This document shows, one piece after another, positions 16,890-25,901 of a DNA stretch of 64,000 nucleotides. Source of the DNA: Curtobacterium sp. L6-1 (lineage in GTDB: Bacteria; Actinomycetota; Actinomycetes; Actinomycetales; Microbacteriaceae); assembly GCF_018885305.1 (NCBI RefSeq), contig NZ_CP076544.1:2790001-2854000 (forward strand), in the 5' to 3' direction. The notes under the pieces were generated by a model. The model saw nothing but the letters and a program-made list of their open reading frames with translations. It ran no database searches and had not been told where the DNA came from. The translations under genes were made by a program, and so were the position numbers. The stretch's first letter is position 1, and the number at the start of each line of letters is the position of its first letter.

Positions 16890-18401
16890 TCACCGACGAC
16901 CGGCGGCGCGCCGACGCAGGACCCCGGCGAGCGGGAGTGCGGCGACCCCGAGGGCGACCATCGCGAGGGCGGCGACCGCCGGCCGGGCGACCTCGGTGCC
17001 GGTGTACGCGAGCCGTCCGCTGCCGACCCGGCCGTCCGTGGTCCGGAGCCGGGCGGCGGAGGGGCGGGGGGCCTCCCCGCCGAGGAGGACGCTGCCGCCG
17101 GTCGGACCGACCGCACCGCTGCCGGGGCTCGTGCCGGTCCCGCCGCCGGTCCCCGCACCACCGGCCTCGCCGCCACCGCCGATGCCGCCGCCGTCGCCGG
17201 GGCCCGGACGTGACGGCAGCGCCGGCAGCACGAGCCGGAGGCCGCCCTGCTCGACGTCGTGCACACGCTGCCGGGCCACCACCGTGCCGGCCGGGAGGTC
17301 GTCGCGCGGGACGACGAGCTCCCACGACCGTCCGATGCGGGTGCGGAGCGGCTCGCCGGACGCGTCGGTCAGGGTGGTGCCGGCGTCGTCCTCGAGCGTG
17401 ACGGTGCCACCGACCTCGCCGGTGCCGCTGAGCCGGATGCGCCCGTCCGCGAGCTCCTCGACGGTGCCGGTGAGGGCGAGCGGGATCGTGATCCGGGCTT
17501 CCGTCCGTCCGAGTTCGTCCGTGCCGTCGTGCGCGATGACGGTGAGGACGTCGAACCGCACCCCGTCGGGGACGGGGAGGTCCGTCCGCCACGAGGTGCC
17601 GTCACCCACGTGGACGACGACCGGCTCGCCGTCCGCACCGGTGACGGGCCCGCGCGCGTCCTCGACGGTCACGGTGCTGCCCGCTGGTGCCCGGCCGTCC
17701 AGGGAGATGCGGTCGGTCTGCCGGGACGCGACGGCGTGCGCGACCGTGGGGGCGCCGGAGAGCTCGTAGACGTCGTCGACGCCGCCGTTCTGGGTCCCGT
17801 CGAAGTACTGGGCGGCCTCGACGTGGTGGCGACCGAAGGACAGGTCGCGCAGCAGGACGTGCCAGGTCCCGTCCTCGTGGACGTCGGTCTCGGTGGCGGG
17901 TGCTCCGTCGACCGTGAGGACCATCCGCGCTCCCGGGTGCCCGGTGCCGTCCAGGTCGATCGTGCGTCCGATGCCGTCGACGGTCGCGAGCACGTCGGGT
18001 GGGAGCAGGATGAGCATCTCGACCGGGAGGTCGACCGACTGCCCGGTGACCTGGGACGTCACACGGATCACGTGCTCACCCGGACGGACCCGCACCCGGG
18101 CTTCCCAGTGCCCGTCCACGTCGCCCTCGGCCCAGACGGGCTCGAGGACGTCACCACCGACCTCGACGCTCTCGCCGGTCGGGACCGTGCCCGTGACGGT
18201 GACGACACCCGGGCCGTGGGCGATCGAGCGGACGCCCGCCGTGAAGTCGACCCGCGCCGCACGGTCGGTGCCCACCGGGCGGGACTGCTCCCCCGCGGCT
18301 GCCGACGCGGGATTGGCCGCGAGCACGGGGACGGCAGTCAGGGCGGCGACCGCGAGCGCGGCGACGACCGCGGGGACGATGACGGGACAGGTGGTGCGCA
18401 C
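16890..18401 (-). CDS. LAXTG-anchored surface protein
   Basis: 503 aa from GTG with GAGGAG five bases upstream. Signal peptide at residues 1-30 (CPVIVPAVVAALAVAALTAVPVLA), then about 400 residues of short beta-rich, bacterial Ig-like modules (for example GRTIDLDGTGHPGARMVLTVDG and RIRLSGTGEVGGTVTLED). A Gly/Pro-rich spacer precedes the wall-sorting signal LAYTG at about 464-468, a hydrophobic helix and an RRR tail. LAXTG is the motif of class E actinobacterial sortases. No sortase is seen in this window. Likely an adhesin or structural wall protein; ligand unknown. Confidence 0.8.
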   Translation of the reverse strand: MRTTCPVIVPAVVAALAVAALTAVPVLAANPASAAAGEQSRPVGTDRAARVDFTAGVRSIAHGPGVVTVTGTVPTGESVEVGGDVLEPVWAEGDVDGHWEARVRVRPGEHVIRVTSQVTGQSVDLPVEMLILLPPDVLATVDGIGRTIDLDGTGHPGARMVLTVDGAPATETDVHEDGTWHVLLRDLSFGRHHVEAAQYFDGTQNGGVDDVYELSGAPTVAHAVASRQTDRISLDGRAPAGSTVTVEDARGPVTGADGEPVVVHVGDGTSWRTDLPVPDGVRFDVLTVIAHDGTDELGRTEARITIPLALTGTVEELADGRIRLSGTGEVGGTVTLEDDAGTTLTDASGEPLRTRIGRSWELVVPRDDLPAGTVVARQRVHDVEQGGLRLVLPALPSRPGPGDGGGIGGGGEAGGAGTGGGTGTSPGSGAVGPTGGSVLLGGEAPRPSAARLRTTDGRVGSGRLAYTGTEVARPAVAALAMVALGVAALPLAGVLRRRAAGRR

Positions 18402-18503
18402 GGGACTCCTCGTGATGTTCCACACACCATATCCGGGAGCGGCGACGTCGGCGTGGTTCTCCACAGGACGATCCGGGAGGCCCACGACAGCCCGGCCGCC
18501 CGC

Positions 18504-18509
18504 TACGGT
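18504..18509 (+). promoter_or_regulatory. Probable -10 box of a leaderless permease transcript
   Basis: TACGGT six bases before the ATG of the nucleobase permease, with no Shine-Dalgarno sequence in between. Confidence 0.5.
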
Positions 18510-18515
18510 CGTCGC

Positions 18516-19868
18516 ATGGGACTTCCGTGGAAGCTGCACGGCGACGGCCGCACCGTCGCCGCATCGGCCATCGTGGCGCCGGACGAGCGCCTCACCTGGG
18601 GCCGCACGATCGGGCTCGGCGTGCAGCACGTCGTGGCGATGTTCGGCGCCACCTTCCTCGTGCCGCTCATCACCGGCTTCCCGCCGTCGACGACGCTGCT
18701 CTTCAGCGGTGTCGGCACCATCCTGTTCCTGCTCGTCACCGGGAACCGCCTGCCGAGCTACCTCGGCTCGTCGTTCGCGTTCCTCGCGCCGATCGGGGCC
18801 GCCACGAAGATCGGCGGCATCCCGCTCGCGCTGTCCGGGATCATCGTCGTCGGCGCCCTGCTGGCCGTGGTCGGACTGATCGTGCACCTGGCCGGCGCCG
18901 GCTGGATCGACCGCCTCATGCCACCGGTGGTCTCGGGAGCGATCGTCGCCCTCATCGGCTTCAACCTCGCTCCGGCGGCACGGGACAACTTCGTGAAGGC
19001 GCCGGTCATCGCACTGGTCACCCTCGCCGCGATCGTCCTGTGCACCGTGCTGTTCAAGGGGCTCGTCGGCCGGCTGTCGATCGTGGTCGGTGTCGTCGTG
19101 GGCTACGTCGCGGCGTTGCTCGCCGGTGAGGTCGACCTCGGCGCGGTCGCCGACGCCGCCTGGGTCGGGCTGCCGACGTTCACGGCACCGGCGTTCGACC
19201 TGTCCCAGACGGCCGTCTACCTCGGGTTCCTGCCGGTCGTGCTCGCCCTGGTCGCCGAGAACGTCGGACACGTCAAGGGCGTCGGCCAGCTGACCGGGCG
19301 CGACCTCACGCCGCTGACCGGTCGGGCACTGTTCGCCGACGGGATCTCGACCGTGCTCGCCGGGGTCGGCGGCGGCTCGGCCACGACCACCTACGGCGAG
19401 AACATCGGCGTCATGGCGGCGACGCGGGTGTTCTCCACGGCGGCGTACTGGGTCGCGGCGATCGCAGCCGTGCTGCTCGGGCTCTCACCGAAGATCGGTG
19501 CGGTCATCTCGACCGTGCCCCCCGGTGTCCTCGGCGGCGCGACCACCGCGCTGTACGGCCTCATCGGGGTGATCGGCATCCGCATCTGGGTGGAGAACCG
19601 CGTCGACTTCGCCAAGCCCAAGAACCAGCTCACCGCGGGCATCGCGCTCATCATGGGCATCGCTGACTTCACGTTCTCGTTCGGCGGTGCGACCTTCGGG
19701 GGCATCATCATCGGCACCATCGCGGCGATCGTGGTCTACCACGTGATGGACCTCATCGGCCGTGCGCGTGGGACGGACCCGGCGACCCCGGACGCCACCG
19801 ACGCCGACCGGGCCGCGACCGGCGGGATTCCCGTCGAACCGCGGGTCGCCGGGCGCAAGCGCGACTGA
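18516..19868 (+). CDS. NCS2 family uracil/xanthine permease
   Basis: 450 aa, 14 membrane segments expected. Family motifs: TWGRTIGLGVQHVVAMFGATFLVPLITGF at the N-terminus, GNRLPSYLGSSFAFLAP, the substrate-site region LVAENVGHVKGVGQLTGRDL and GVGGGSATTTYGENIGVMAATRVFS. The ENVG/GENIGV pattern fits uracil permeases (UraA/PyrP type) better than xanthine transporters; specificity is inferred. Proton-coupled nucleobase uptake at the cytoplasmic membrane. It is divergent from the LAXTG protein gene and no pyrimidine genes adjoin. Confidence 0.85.
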   Translation: MGLPWKLHGDGRTVAASAIVAPDERLTWGRTIGLGVQHVVAMFGATFLVPLITGFPPSTTLLFSGVGTILFLLVTGNRLPSYLGSSFAFLAPIGAATKIGGIPLALSGIIVVGALLAVVGLIVHLAGAGWIDRLMPPVVSGAIVALIGFNLAPAARDNFVKAPVIALVTLAAIVLCTVLFKGLVGRLSIVVGVVVGYVAALLAGEVDLGAVADAAWVGLPTFTAPAFDLSQTAVYLGFLPVVLALVAENVGHVKGVGQLTGRDLTPLTGRALFADGISTVLAGVGGGSATTTYGENIGVMAATRVFSTAAYWVAAIAAVLLGLSPKIGAVISTVPPGVLGGATTALYGLIGVIGIRIWVENRVDFAKPKNQLTAGIALIMGIADFTFSFGGATFGGIIIGTIAAIVVYHVMDLIGRARGTDPATPDATDADRAATGGIPVEPRVAGRKRD

Positions 19869-19990
19869 GCGCAGGCGTGGGCGCGGGCGCGGGCGCAACC
19901 GCGACCGCGACCGCGCCGGCAGGTGGTCCGGGGCGGCGCCCCGGGACCGACCGGTCGACGGACCCCCGTGCCCGGCGGGCGGGCGGCACA

Positions 19991-20076
19991 GCCGCCCGGC
20001 CACCGGATCGACGACCCGACCGACGACCTCCGCGTCGCCGACCCAGCCGCCCGACCACCGGATCGACGACCCGACC
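19991..20076. repeat. Pair of 31 bp direct repeats, 55 bp period
   Basis: Positions 19991-20021 and 20046-20076 are identical but for one base; the core is CCACCGGATCGACGACCCGACC cut to CACCGGATCGACGACCC. They lie in the 256-base gap between the permease stop and the convergent GAP-family gene. The rest of the gap (19869-19990) holds short GGGCGC-type runs and no gene is supported. Confidence 0.7.
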
Positions 20077-20124
20077 ACCCGACGCCCGGACACGACGTCC
20101 GCGCGACGAGGGGCGGGCCTCCCG

Positions 20125-20790
20125 TCAGAGCAGCCCGGCCAGCCCCGCGACCAGCTGGACGACGCCGAGCACCGTCAGCACCGCGACGAGCGCCAGCGAG
20201 CCCCAGCGCGCGATGAACGCTCGTGTCGCCTCGAGCGGCCGCTCCGCCCGCGGGCCGAGCGCCGCCGCGACCGCGATCGGCAGCAGCGCCGTCGATCCGG
20301 CCAGCACCACGTAGACCGTCCCCGTCCCGACCATCGCCGCGACCGACGGGTCCGCGTCCCCCACGACCAGCCCGGCCGTCAGCGACAGGACGAGCGCCTT
20401 CGGGTTCGTCAGGAACCACGCGACCCCCACCACGAAGGCCCGGCGCGGACCGATCGACCCGACCACGGCCGCCCAGGCGGTGCTCCGGGGTCGACCGTCC
20501 GGCAGCCTCCGCACCACCCACTGCCAGACCGCCAGGCCGAGCAGCAGCACCCCGGCGACCAGCTCGACCACGGCGCGGACGTCCGTGCCGCCGCGGTCCG
20601 GGGAGGGCAACCGCTCCCCGAGCAGCACGGTCACGACCAACGCCGCGCCCACCGACAGGATCCAGCCGCTCGCGCAGGCGGCGGCCGACCCGTACCCGCC
20701 CCGGTGGCCGAGCAGGAACACGACCGACGCGACGACGAGCGGGCTCAGCGCGATCCCGACCACGGCGGGGACCAGAGCGAGGACGTCCAC
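20125..20790 (-). CDS. GAP/Sap-family integral membrane protein (LysE-like)
   Basis: 221 aa from GTG, six hydrophobic segments. The first helix VVGIALSPLVVASVVFLLG and the central FLTNPKALVLSLTAG resemble the actinobacterial GAP (sulfolipid-addressing protein, Sap) group, related to LysE-type exporters. It probably exports a small molecule or glycolipid; the substrate is unknown. It is divergent from the MATE gene with 32 bases between starts. Confidence 0.7.
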   Translation of the reverse strand: MDVLALVPAVVGIALSPLVVASVVFLLGHRGGYGSAAACASGWILSVGAALVVTVLLGERLPSPDRGGTDVRAVVELVAGVLLLGLAVWQWVVRRLPDGRPRSTAWAAVVGSIGPRRAFVVGVAWFLTNPKALVLSLTAGLVVGDADPSVAAMVGTGTVYVVLAGSTALLPIAVAAALGPRAERPLEATRAFIARWGSLALVAVLTVLGVVQLVAGLAGLL

Positions 20791-20822
20791 GCCTCGACCG
20801 TAGTGACCGGCAGGATGTCCTG

Positions 20823-22157
20823 GTGCCCTCCGTGTCCGACACCGACCCCCGTCGCGTCCGCCGAGCCGTCGACCGCGACATCGTCCGGCTCGCGCTGCCC
20901 GCACTCGGGGCCCTCGTCGTCGAACCGCTCTTCCTGCTGACGGACACCGCGCTCGTCGGGCACCTCGGCGCGACCTCGCTGGCGGCGGTCGGGGTGGCGA
21001 GCGCGGTGCTGCAGACGGTCACGGGCCTGCTGGTGTTCCTCGCCTACGCGACGACCCCCGCCGTCGCACGTGCGCTCGGGTCCGGCGACCGCCGCGCTGC
21101 CGTGCATGCGGGCATCGACGGGATGTGGCTCGCACTCGCCCTCGGCGTGGTGCTCGCGCTCGTGGGCTGGCCGCTCGCCGGGCCGCTCGTCGACCTGTTC
21201 GGCGCCGCCCCCGCGGTGTCCGCGGCCGCGAGGACGTACCTGACCGTCTCGCTGGTCGGGCTGCCCGGGATCCTGGTGGTCACCGCCTCGACGGGGCTCC
21301 TCCGTGGGCTGCAGGACACCAGGACGCCGCTTGTCGTCGCCACCGTCGGCTTCGTCGCGAACGGCCTGCTCAACGCCCTGCTCATCTACGGCCTCGGCTG
21401 GGGCGTCGCGGGGTCGGCGGCCGGGACCGTCGTGGTGCAGTGGGCGATGGCCGCGGTCTACGTCGTCATCGCGGTCCGGGCCGCGCGGGCGTCCGGTGCG
21501 CCGCTCCGCCCCGGTGCGTCCGGCATCACCCGGGCGCTCCGGTCCGGCGCGTGGCTGTTCCTGCGCACCGCGTCCCTCCGCATCGCGATGCTCGCAACGA
21601 TCGCCGCCGCGACCGGCCTGGGCACCGTCGGGCTCGCCACGACGCAGGTCGGCCTCACGGTCTTCAGCACGCTCGCGTTCGCGCTCGACGCGCTCGCGAT
21701 CGCCGGGCAGGCCCTGGTCGGGCACGCACTCGGCGCGCGGGACGCCGAACGCGTCCGCCTGGTGACCGGGAGGCTCGTGCTGCTCGGCATCGTCGGCGGC
21801 GTCCTGCTCGGGGTGCTGACGCTCGCCGTGAGCGGTGTCCTCGGGCCCGTGTTCTCGGACTCCGAGCAGGTCCGGTCCGCGCTGCCGCTCGTGCTCGTCC
21901 TCATCGCCGCGGGGCTGCCGGTCGCCGGGTACGTGTTCGTGCTCGACGGGGTGCTCATCGGGGCGGGTGACGCCCGGTACCTGGCGCTGGCCGGACTGGT
22001 GAACCTGGTCGTGTACCTGCCGCTGCTGTGGTGGCTCGGGGACGGGCTCGCCGCGTTGTGGGCGGTGTTCTCGTTCGGGTACATCGGCGTGCGCGCGGTG
22101 ACGCTCGGGCTGCGGGCACACCGTCCGGGGTGGATCGCGGCGGCGCTCGCCCGCTGA
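20823..22157 (+). CDS. MATE family efflux transporter (DinF-like)
   Basis: 444 aa, 12 membrane helices. The first helix IVRLALPALGALVVEPLFLLTDTALVGHLG carries the conserved P and D of DinF-type MATE proteins, repeated at the start of the second half (SGAWLFLRTASLRIAMLATIAAATGLGT). Cation-coupled drug or metabolite export is the family role. GTG at 20823 chosen; GTG at 20832 is an alternative. Domain halves about 18-220 and 240-435. Confidence 0.88.
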   Translation: MPSVSDTDPRRVRRAVDRDIVRLALPALGALVVEPLFLLTDTALVGHLGATSLAAVGVASAVLQTVTGLLVFLAYATTPAVARALGSGDRRAAVHAGIDGMWLALALGVVLALVGWPLAGPLVDLFGAAPAVSAAARTYLTVSLVGLPGILVVTASTGLLRGLQDTRTPLVVATVGFVANGLLNALLIYGLGWGVAGSAAGTVVVQWAMAAVYVVIAVRAARASGAPLRPGASGITRALRSGAWLFLRTASLRIAMLATIAAATGLGTVGLATTQVGLTVFSTLAFALDALAIAGQALVGHALGARDAERVRLVTGRLVLLGIVGGVLLGVLTLAVSGVLGPVFSDSEQVRSALPLVLVLIAAGLPVAGYVFVLDGVLIGAGDARYLALAGLVNLVVYLPLLWWLGDGLAALWAVFSFGYIGVRAVTLGLRAHRPGWIAAALAR

Positions 22158-22271
22158 GCGGCACCGTCACCGAACCCACCGGGAACCGGCCGCAGACGGA
22201 ACCACGGCAGCGCCTCCACGCAGCGCCACTCCCGGCACCCCGCCCGAGCGCCGCCCAGCCCAGCGCCCCGC

Positions 22272-23459
22272 CTACCCCCGCGGCGGCCCCGTGGTGTCCC
22301 CGATCCGCAGCTCGGACCGGAACGACGCCGGCTCCGGCGACTCCCCCTCGAGCATCGCGAGCGCCGCCCGTGCGGCCGCCTCGCCCTTCGGCACGAACGG
22401 CTGCACGAGCGTCGTGAGCTGCCGGATCGGCGAGCGGTGCAGCAGGCTGTCGTCCACGTGGATGCCGTCGTAGCCGACGACGCTGACGTCCTCGGGCACG
22501 CGGAGCCCGGCCTCGAGCGCGGCCGAGACCACCCCGACGGCGAGCAGGTCGCTCTGCGCGACGACGGCCGTGGGGGCCTGGACACCGGGGGCGAACAGTG
22601 CGGCGCCGGCGATGCGACCCTCCTCGACGGAGCTGCCGGCCGAGGCGACGGCGGGTGCGTCCGGGTAGACGTCACGGACACCGCGCAGCCGCTCCATGGT
22701 CGTGAACGCGGACGACGAGCGCTCCCGGGACGCGTCGACGGGTCCGCGCTCGCGGGAGCCGTCGAGGGGCAGCGTGACGACGGTGACCTGCTCGTGGCCG
22801 AGCTCACGCAGGTAGGTGGCCGCGCGTCGCGAAGCCTCGCGGTTGTCGAGGTGGACGGGCACCGCACCCTCGATCGTGTCCGCCTCGATCGCGACGACGG
22901 GGATCGAGCGGCGGCGGAGGACCGCCACCGCCGGGTCGATCCGCACGTTGCAGCCGATGAGGATGACGGCGTCCATCGGAGCGTCGACGAGCGGTGCCAT
23001 GCCGCGCTCGTCGTCGAGGGGGCTCCGCACGAGCAGCAGCGAGACCCCGGCGGCGCCGGCCACCTCGGCGATGCCGTCGAGCGTGAGGACGTTCACCGGG
23101 TCGCGGAAGGCGTCGCTCAGCCGATCGTCGAGGACGACGCCGATGACGCCGGACCGCCCCCTGCGGAGGGACCGGGCGCGCGGGTCCGGTCCGTCGTACC
23201 CGAGTTCGGCGGCGACGGCGAGGATGCGTTGGCGGGTGTCCTCGGACACCGGTCCGCTGCCGCTGAACGCCAGGGACGCGGTGGACGGCGCGACGCCCGC
23301 GGCGCGGGCGACGGCGGCGAGCGTCGGCCGGGAGGCCCGTGGGGACCGGACAGGTCGGCCCGCGGCGCCGACGGGCGTCCGTCCCGAGCCGGTCGCGTCC
23401 GGCGCCGGGTCCGCCGCCGTGGTGCCCGACGCGCCGGGGTCGCTTGCCGTCTCGTCCAT
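22272..23459 (-). CDS. LacI family transcriptional regulator
   Basis: 395 aa. The N-terminus has a 45-residue Ala/Pro/Gly-rich extension before the LacI helix-turn-helix (TLAAVARAAGVAPSTASLAFSGSGPVSEDTRQRI). The periplasmic-binding-like effector domain follows, with VIGVVLDDRLSDAF, DAVILIGC, TYLRELGHEQVTVV and VVAQSDLLAVGVVSAALEAGLRVPEDVSVVGYDG. It is divergent from an MFS gene and a perfect palindrome lies between them, so it very likely controls that transporter and itself. Effector probably a sugar; not identifiable. Confidence 0.9.
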   Translation of the reverse strand: MDETASDPGASGTTAADPAPDATGSGRTPVGAAGRPVRSPRASRPTLAAVARAAGVAPSTASLAFSGSGPVSEDTRQRILAVAAELGYDGPDPRARSLRRGRSGVIGVVLDDRLSDAFRDPVNVLTLDGIAEVAGAAGVSLLLVRSPLDDERGMAPLVDAPMDAVILIGCNVRIDPAVAVLRRRSIPVVAIEADTIEGAVPVHLDNREASRRAATYLRELGHEQVTVVTLPLDGSRERGPVDASRERSSSAFTTMERLRGVRDVYPDAPAVASAGSSVEEGRIAGAALFAPGVQAPTAVVAQSDLLAVGVVSAALEAGLRVPEDVSVVGYDGIHVDDSLLHRSPIRQLTTLVQPFVPKGEAAARAALAMLEGESPEPASFRSELRIGDTTGPPRG

Positions 23460-23467
23460 CGCTCGTT

Positions 23468-23473
23468 AGCGTA
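23468..23473 (-). promoter_or_regulatory. Probable -10 box for a leaderless lacI-type transcript
   Basis: Read on the minus strand, TACGCT lies eight bases before the regulator ATG, with no Shine-Dalgarno sequence. Confidence 0.45.
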
Positions 23474-23487
23474 ACGGGAAACGCAAC

Positions 23488-23501
23488 TCGAATCGATTCG
23501 A
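23488..23501. promoter_or_regulatory. Palindromic LacI-type operator
   Basis: TCGAATCGATTCGA is a perfect 14-base palindrome with the central CG expected for LacI-family operators. It sits between the divergent regulator and MFS genes, 12 bases upstream of the MFS ATG, where bound repressor would block both promoters. Confidence 0.7.
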
Positions 23502-23513
23502 TCGGACAGTTCC

Positions 23514-24869
23514 ATGACGACGGCCGTCACCCGCCCCGCCCCGACGACGCGCGCCTGGCGCAACGCGGTGTTCGTCGTGTTCACCCTCTCCGGGCTCGTG
23601 ATGGCCACGTGGCTCAGCCGCATCCCGAGCGTCCGCGACGCCCTCGACGCGAAGACCGACACCATGGGCGTCCTGGTCCTCGGGGCGTCGATCGGCTCGA
23701 TCGTCGGGCTGACCTTCGCCGGGCACATCGTCACGCGGCTCGGTGCCCACCGCGGGGTGCAGGTCGCCGCACTGTCCATCGCCGTGGGCATGGTCCTGGC
23801 CGGCGTCGCGGTGACACTGGGCTGGGGCTTCTGGGCGATCTGGGTCTTCCTCATCGCGCTCGGGTTCGGCAACGGCCTCTGTGACGTGTCGATGAACGTC
23901 TCCGGTGCCACAGCTGAGCGACTCGGCGGCCGGACGATCATGCCGCTGTTCCACGCCTCATTCAGCGTCGGGACGCTCGTCGGTGCCGGACTCGGCTCCC
24001 TGGCGGAGCGCTTCGAGGTCCCCGTCGCGCCGCACTTCACCGTCGTCGGGGTCCTGGCCGCGCTTGCGATGATCGTCACCGTGCGGTCCTTCGGCGACGA
24101 GCGGGTCGTCGAGGAGCACGTCGCGACCGACACCAGCCCCGTCCCGGTCACGGTGTCGCGCTGGGCCGTGTGGCGCCAGCCGTCGACGATCCTGATCGGG
24201 CTCATCGTGCTCGGCATGGCGCTGGCCGAAGGATCCGCGAACGACTGGCTGCCCCTCGCGATGGTCGACGGCCACGGGCTCGAGAACGACGGAGGAGCCG
24301 CGGTGCTCGCCGTGTTCCTCGCCGCGATGACGATCGGCCGCGTCGCAGGCAGCCCGCTCGTCGACCGCTTCGGCCGGGTCCCCGTGCTCCGGGTCTCGGC
24401 CCTCGTCGCCGTGGTCGGGCTCGGCATCCTCATCTTCGTGCCGAGCGTGCCGCTCGCGATCGTCGGCGTCGTGCTCTGGGGCCTCGGCGCGAGCCTGGGC
24501 TTCCCGATGGGCATGTCCGCCGCCGCTGACGACCCCCGCACCGCCGCTGCCCGCGTGAGCGCGGTCGCCACCATCGGGTACGTGGCGTTCCTCGCCGGGC
24601 CGCCGCTCATCGGTTTCCTCGGCGAGCACTTCGGACTGCTCCGTGCGCTCCTCGTCGTCTTCGTCTTCATCATCGCCGCGGGCTTGGTGTCCGGCGCCGC
24701 CCGTGAGCGCACGCCCGCCGCCATCGCGGACGACCACCGCACCGCGACGGGTGGTGACCGACGTACCGGAGCCGGGACGGGCCTCCCGGCCGATGGCCAG
24801 GGCGACGACCCGATGACGGACCCCGCGGCGGCGGGCGGCACCGGCGAGCGCGCACACCAGGACCGCTGA
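23514..24869 (+). CDS. MFS transporter
   Basis: 451 aa, 12 membrane helices (about 16-410) and a hydrophilic, disordered C-terminus. MATWLSRIPSVRDALDAKTDTMGVLVLGASIGSIVG at the N-terminus and GLGFGNGLCDVSMNVSG resemble YbjJ/fucose-permease-like carriers. Divergent from the LacI gene, so expression is probably induced by the regulator's ligand; substrate (sugar or sugar-derived compound) inferred from this pairing only. Confidence 0.82.
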   Translation: MTTAVTRPAPTTRAWRNAVFVVFTLSGLVMATWLSRIPSVRDALDAKTDTMGVLVLGASIGSIVGLTFAGHIVTRLGAHRGVQVAALSIAVGMVLAGVAVTLGWGFWAIWVFLIALGFGNGLCDVSMNVSGATAERLGGRTIMPLFHASFSVGTLVGAGLGSLAERFEVPVAPHFTVVGVLAALAMIVTVRSFGDERVVEEHVATDTSPVPVTVSRWAVWRQPSTILIGLIVLGMALAEGSANDWLPLAMVDGHGLENDGGAAVLAVFLAAMTIGRVAGSPLVDRFGRVPVLRVSALVAVVGLGILIFVPSVPLAIVGVVLWGLGASLGFPMGMSAAADDPRTAAARVSAVATIGYVAFLAGPPLIGFLGEHFGLLRALLVVFVFIIAAGLVSGAARERTPAAIADDHRTATGGDRRTGAGTGLPADGQGDDPMTDPAAAGGTGERAHQDR

Positions 24870-24993
24870 CGCTCGCCACCGTGACCGTGACCGCCACCCC
24901 CATCCCCACCGCGTCGCGCCGAACCGGACCGTGACCGTCCCGGCAGCCGCCGATCCGCCGCACCCGCGGTCCGGCCCACGACCCGACGCCGGT

Positions 24994-24999
24994 TAGGCT
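24994..24999 (+). promoter_or_regulatory. Probable -10 box for leaderless nucS
   Basis: TAGGCT six bases before the nucS GTG; no ribosome-binding sequence is present. Confidence 0.5.
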
Positions 25000-25005
25000 T
25001 CCCGC

Positions 25006-25701
25006 GTGCGTCTCGTCATCGCCCGCTGCTCCGTCGACTACGCCGGTCGCCTGTCGGCCCACCTGCCCCTCGCGACCCGGCTGCTCATGCTCAAGGCCGA
25101 CGGCTCGCTGCTCGTCCACTCGGACGGCGGCAGCTACAAGCCGCTGAACTGGATGAGCCCGCCCTGCTCGATCGCGATCGGGGATCCCGACGAGGACCAG
25201 GCGAGCGCCGGCATCACGCAGGTGTGGACGGTGACGCAGAAGAAGACGCAGGACCGCCTGATCGTGAGCATCCACGAGGTGTTCACCGACGAGTCCCACG
25301 ACCTCGGCGTCGACCCGGGCCTGGTGAAGGACGGGGTCGAGGCGCACCTGCAGCAGCTCCTCGCCGAGCAGATCGAGCTCCTCGGCGACGGACACACGCT
25401 CGTCCGCCGCGAGTACATGACCGCGATCGGGCCGGTCGACCTCCTGGCGCGGGACGACGCCGGCGCGAGCGTCGCCGTCGAGATGAAGCGGAACGCCAAC
25501 ATCGACGCGGTCGAGCAGCTCACCCGGTACCTCGAGCTCATGAACCGGGACCCGCACCTCCGCCCCGTGCAGGGCGTGCTGGCGGCGCAGTCCTTCGCCC
25601 CGCAGGCGCGCACCCTGGCCGAGGACCGCGGCATCCGCTGCCTGGTCCTCGACTACGACGAGATGCGCGGCATCGAGGGCGGGCACGCGCGCCTGTTCTG
25701 A
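25006..25701 (+). CDS. nucS: Endonuclease NucS (mismatch-specific)
   Basis: 231 aa. NucS/EndoMS cuts both strands at mismatches and is the actinobacterial replacement for MutS/MutL repair. N-terminal DNA-binding/dimerisation domain ([45 protein letters not shown]). The C-terminal RecB-like nuclease carries D145 (GPVDLLARD) and E159-x-K161 (VEMKR), the catalytic set. The last residues are HARLF, matching the C-terminal peptide by which NucS docks on the beta clamp. GTG start. Monocistronic, followed by a strong hairpin. Confidence 0.95.
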   Translation: MRLVIARCSVDYAGRLSAHLPLATRLLMLKADGSLLVHSDGGSYKPLNWMSPPCSIAIGDPDEDQASAGITQVWTVTQKKTQDRLIVSIHEVFTDESHDLGVDPGLVKDGVEAHLQQLLAEQIELLGDGHTLVRREYMTAIGPVDLLARDDAGASVAVEMKRNANIDAVEQLTRYLELMNRDPHLRPVQGVLAAQSFAPQARTLAEDRGIRCLVLDYDEMRGIEGGHARLF

Positions 25702-25737
25702 GCGCGCGGCTGCGTGTGAGCGGCGGGCGGCGGCTCC

Positions 25738-25799
25738 GGAACCTGGTTCCGGACACCGCACCGCGGGATCGCACGGTGCAGTGTCCGGAACCAGGTTCC
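25738..25799. terminator. Long near-perfect hairpin after nucS
   Basis: 26 bp inverted repeat with one mismatch: arms 25738-25763 and 25774-25799, 10-base loop. Each arm carries GGAACCTGGTTCCGGACAC, itself partly palindromic. It starts 37 bases after the nucS stop and could end that transcript, but it is longer than needed for a terminator and has no T-run, so a mobile palindromic (REP/MITE-like) origin is possible. Confidence 0.6.
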
Positions 25800-25886
25800 G
25801 TGCGACTCGGCACGACGGCCGGGAGGCCCGCCCCACCCCCGGCGCGCTGCTCACCCCCGCCGAGGGGCTGGTCACGGCCGCGCGGC

Positions 25887-25892
25887 TAGGCT
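25887..25892 (+). promoter_or_regulatory. Probable -10 box for a leaderless HAD gene transcript
   Basis: TAGGCT nine bases before the ATG of the HAD phosphatase; no Shine-Dalgarno sequence. Confidence 0.45.
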
Positions 25893-25901
25893 GAGCGGGA
25901 C

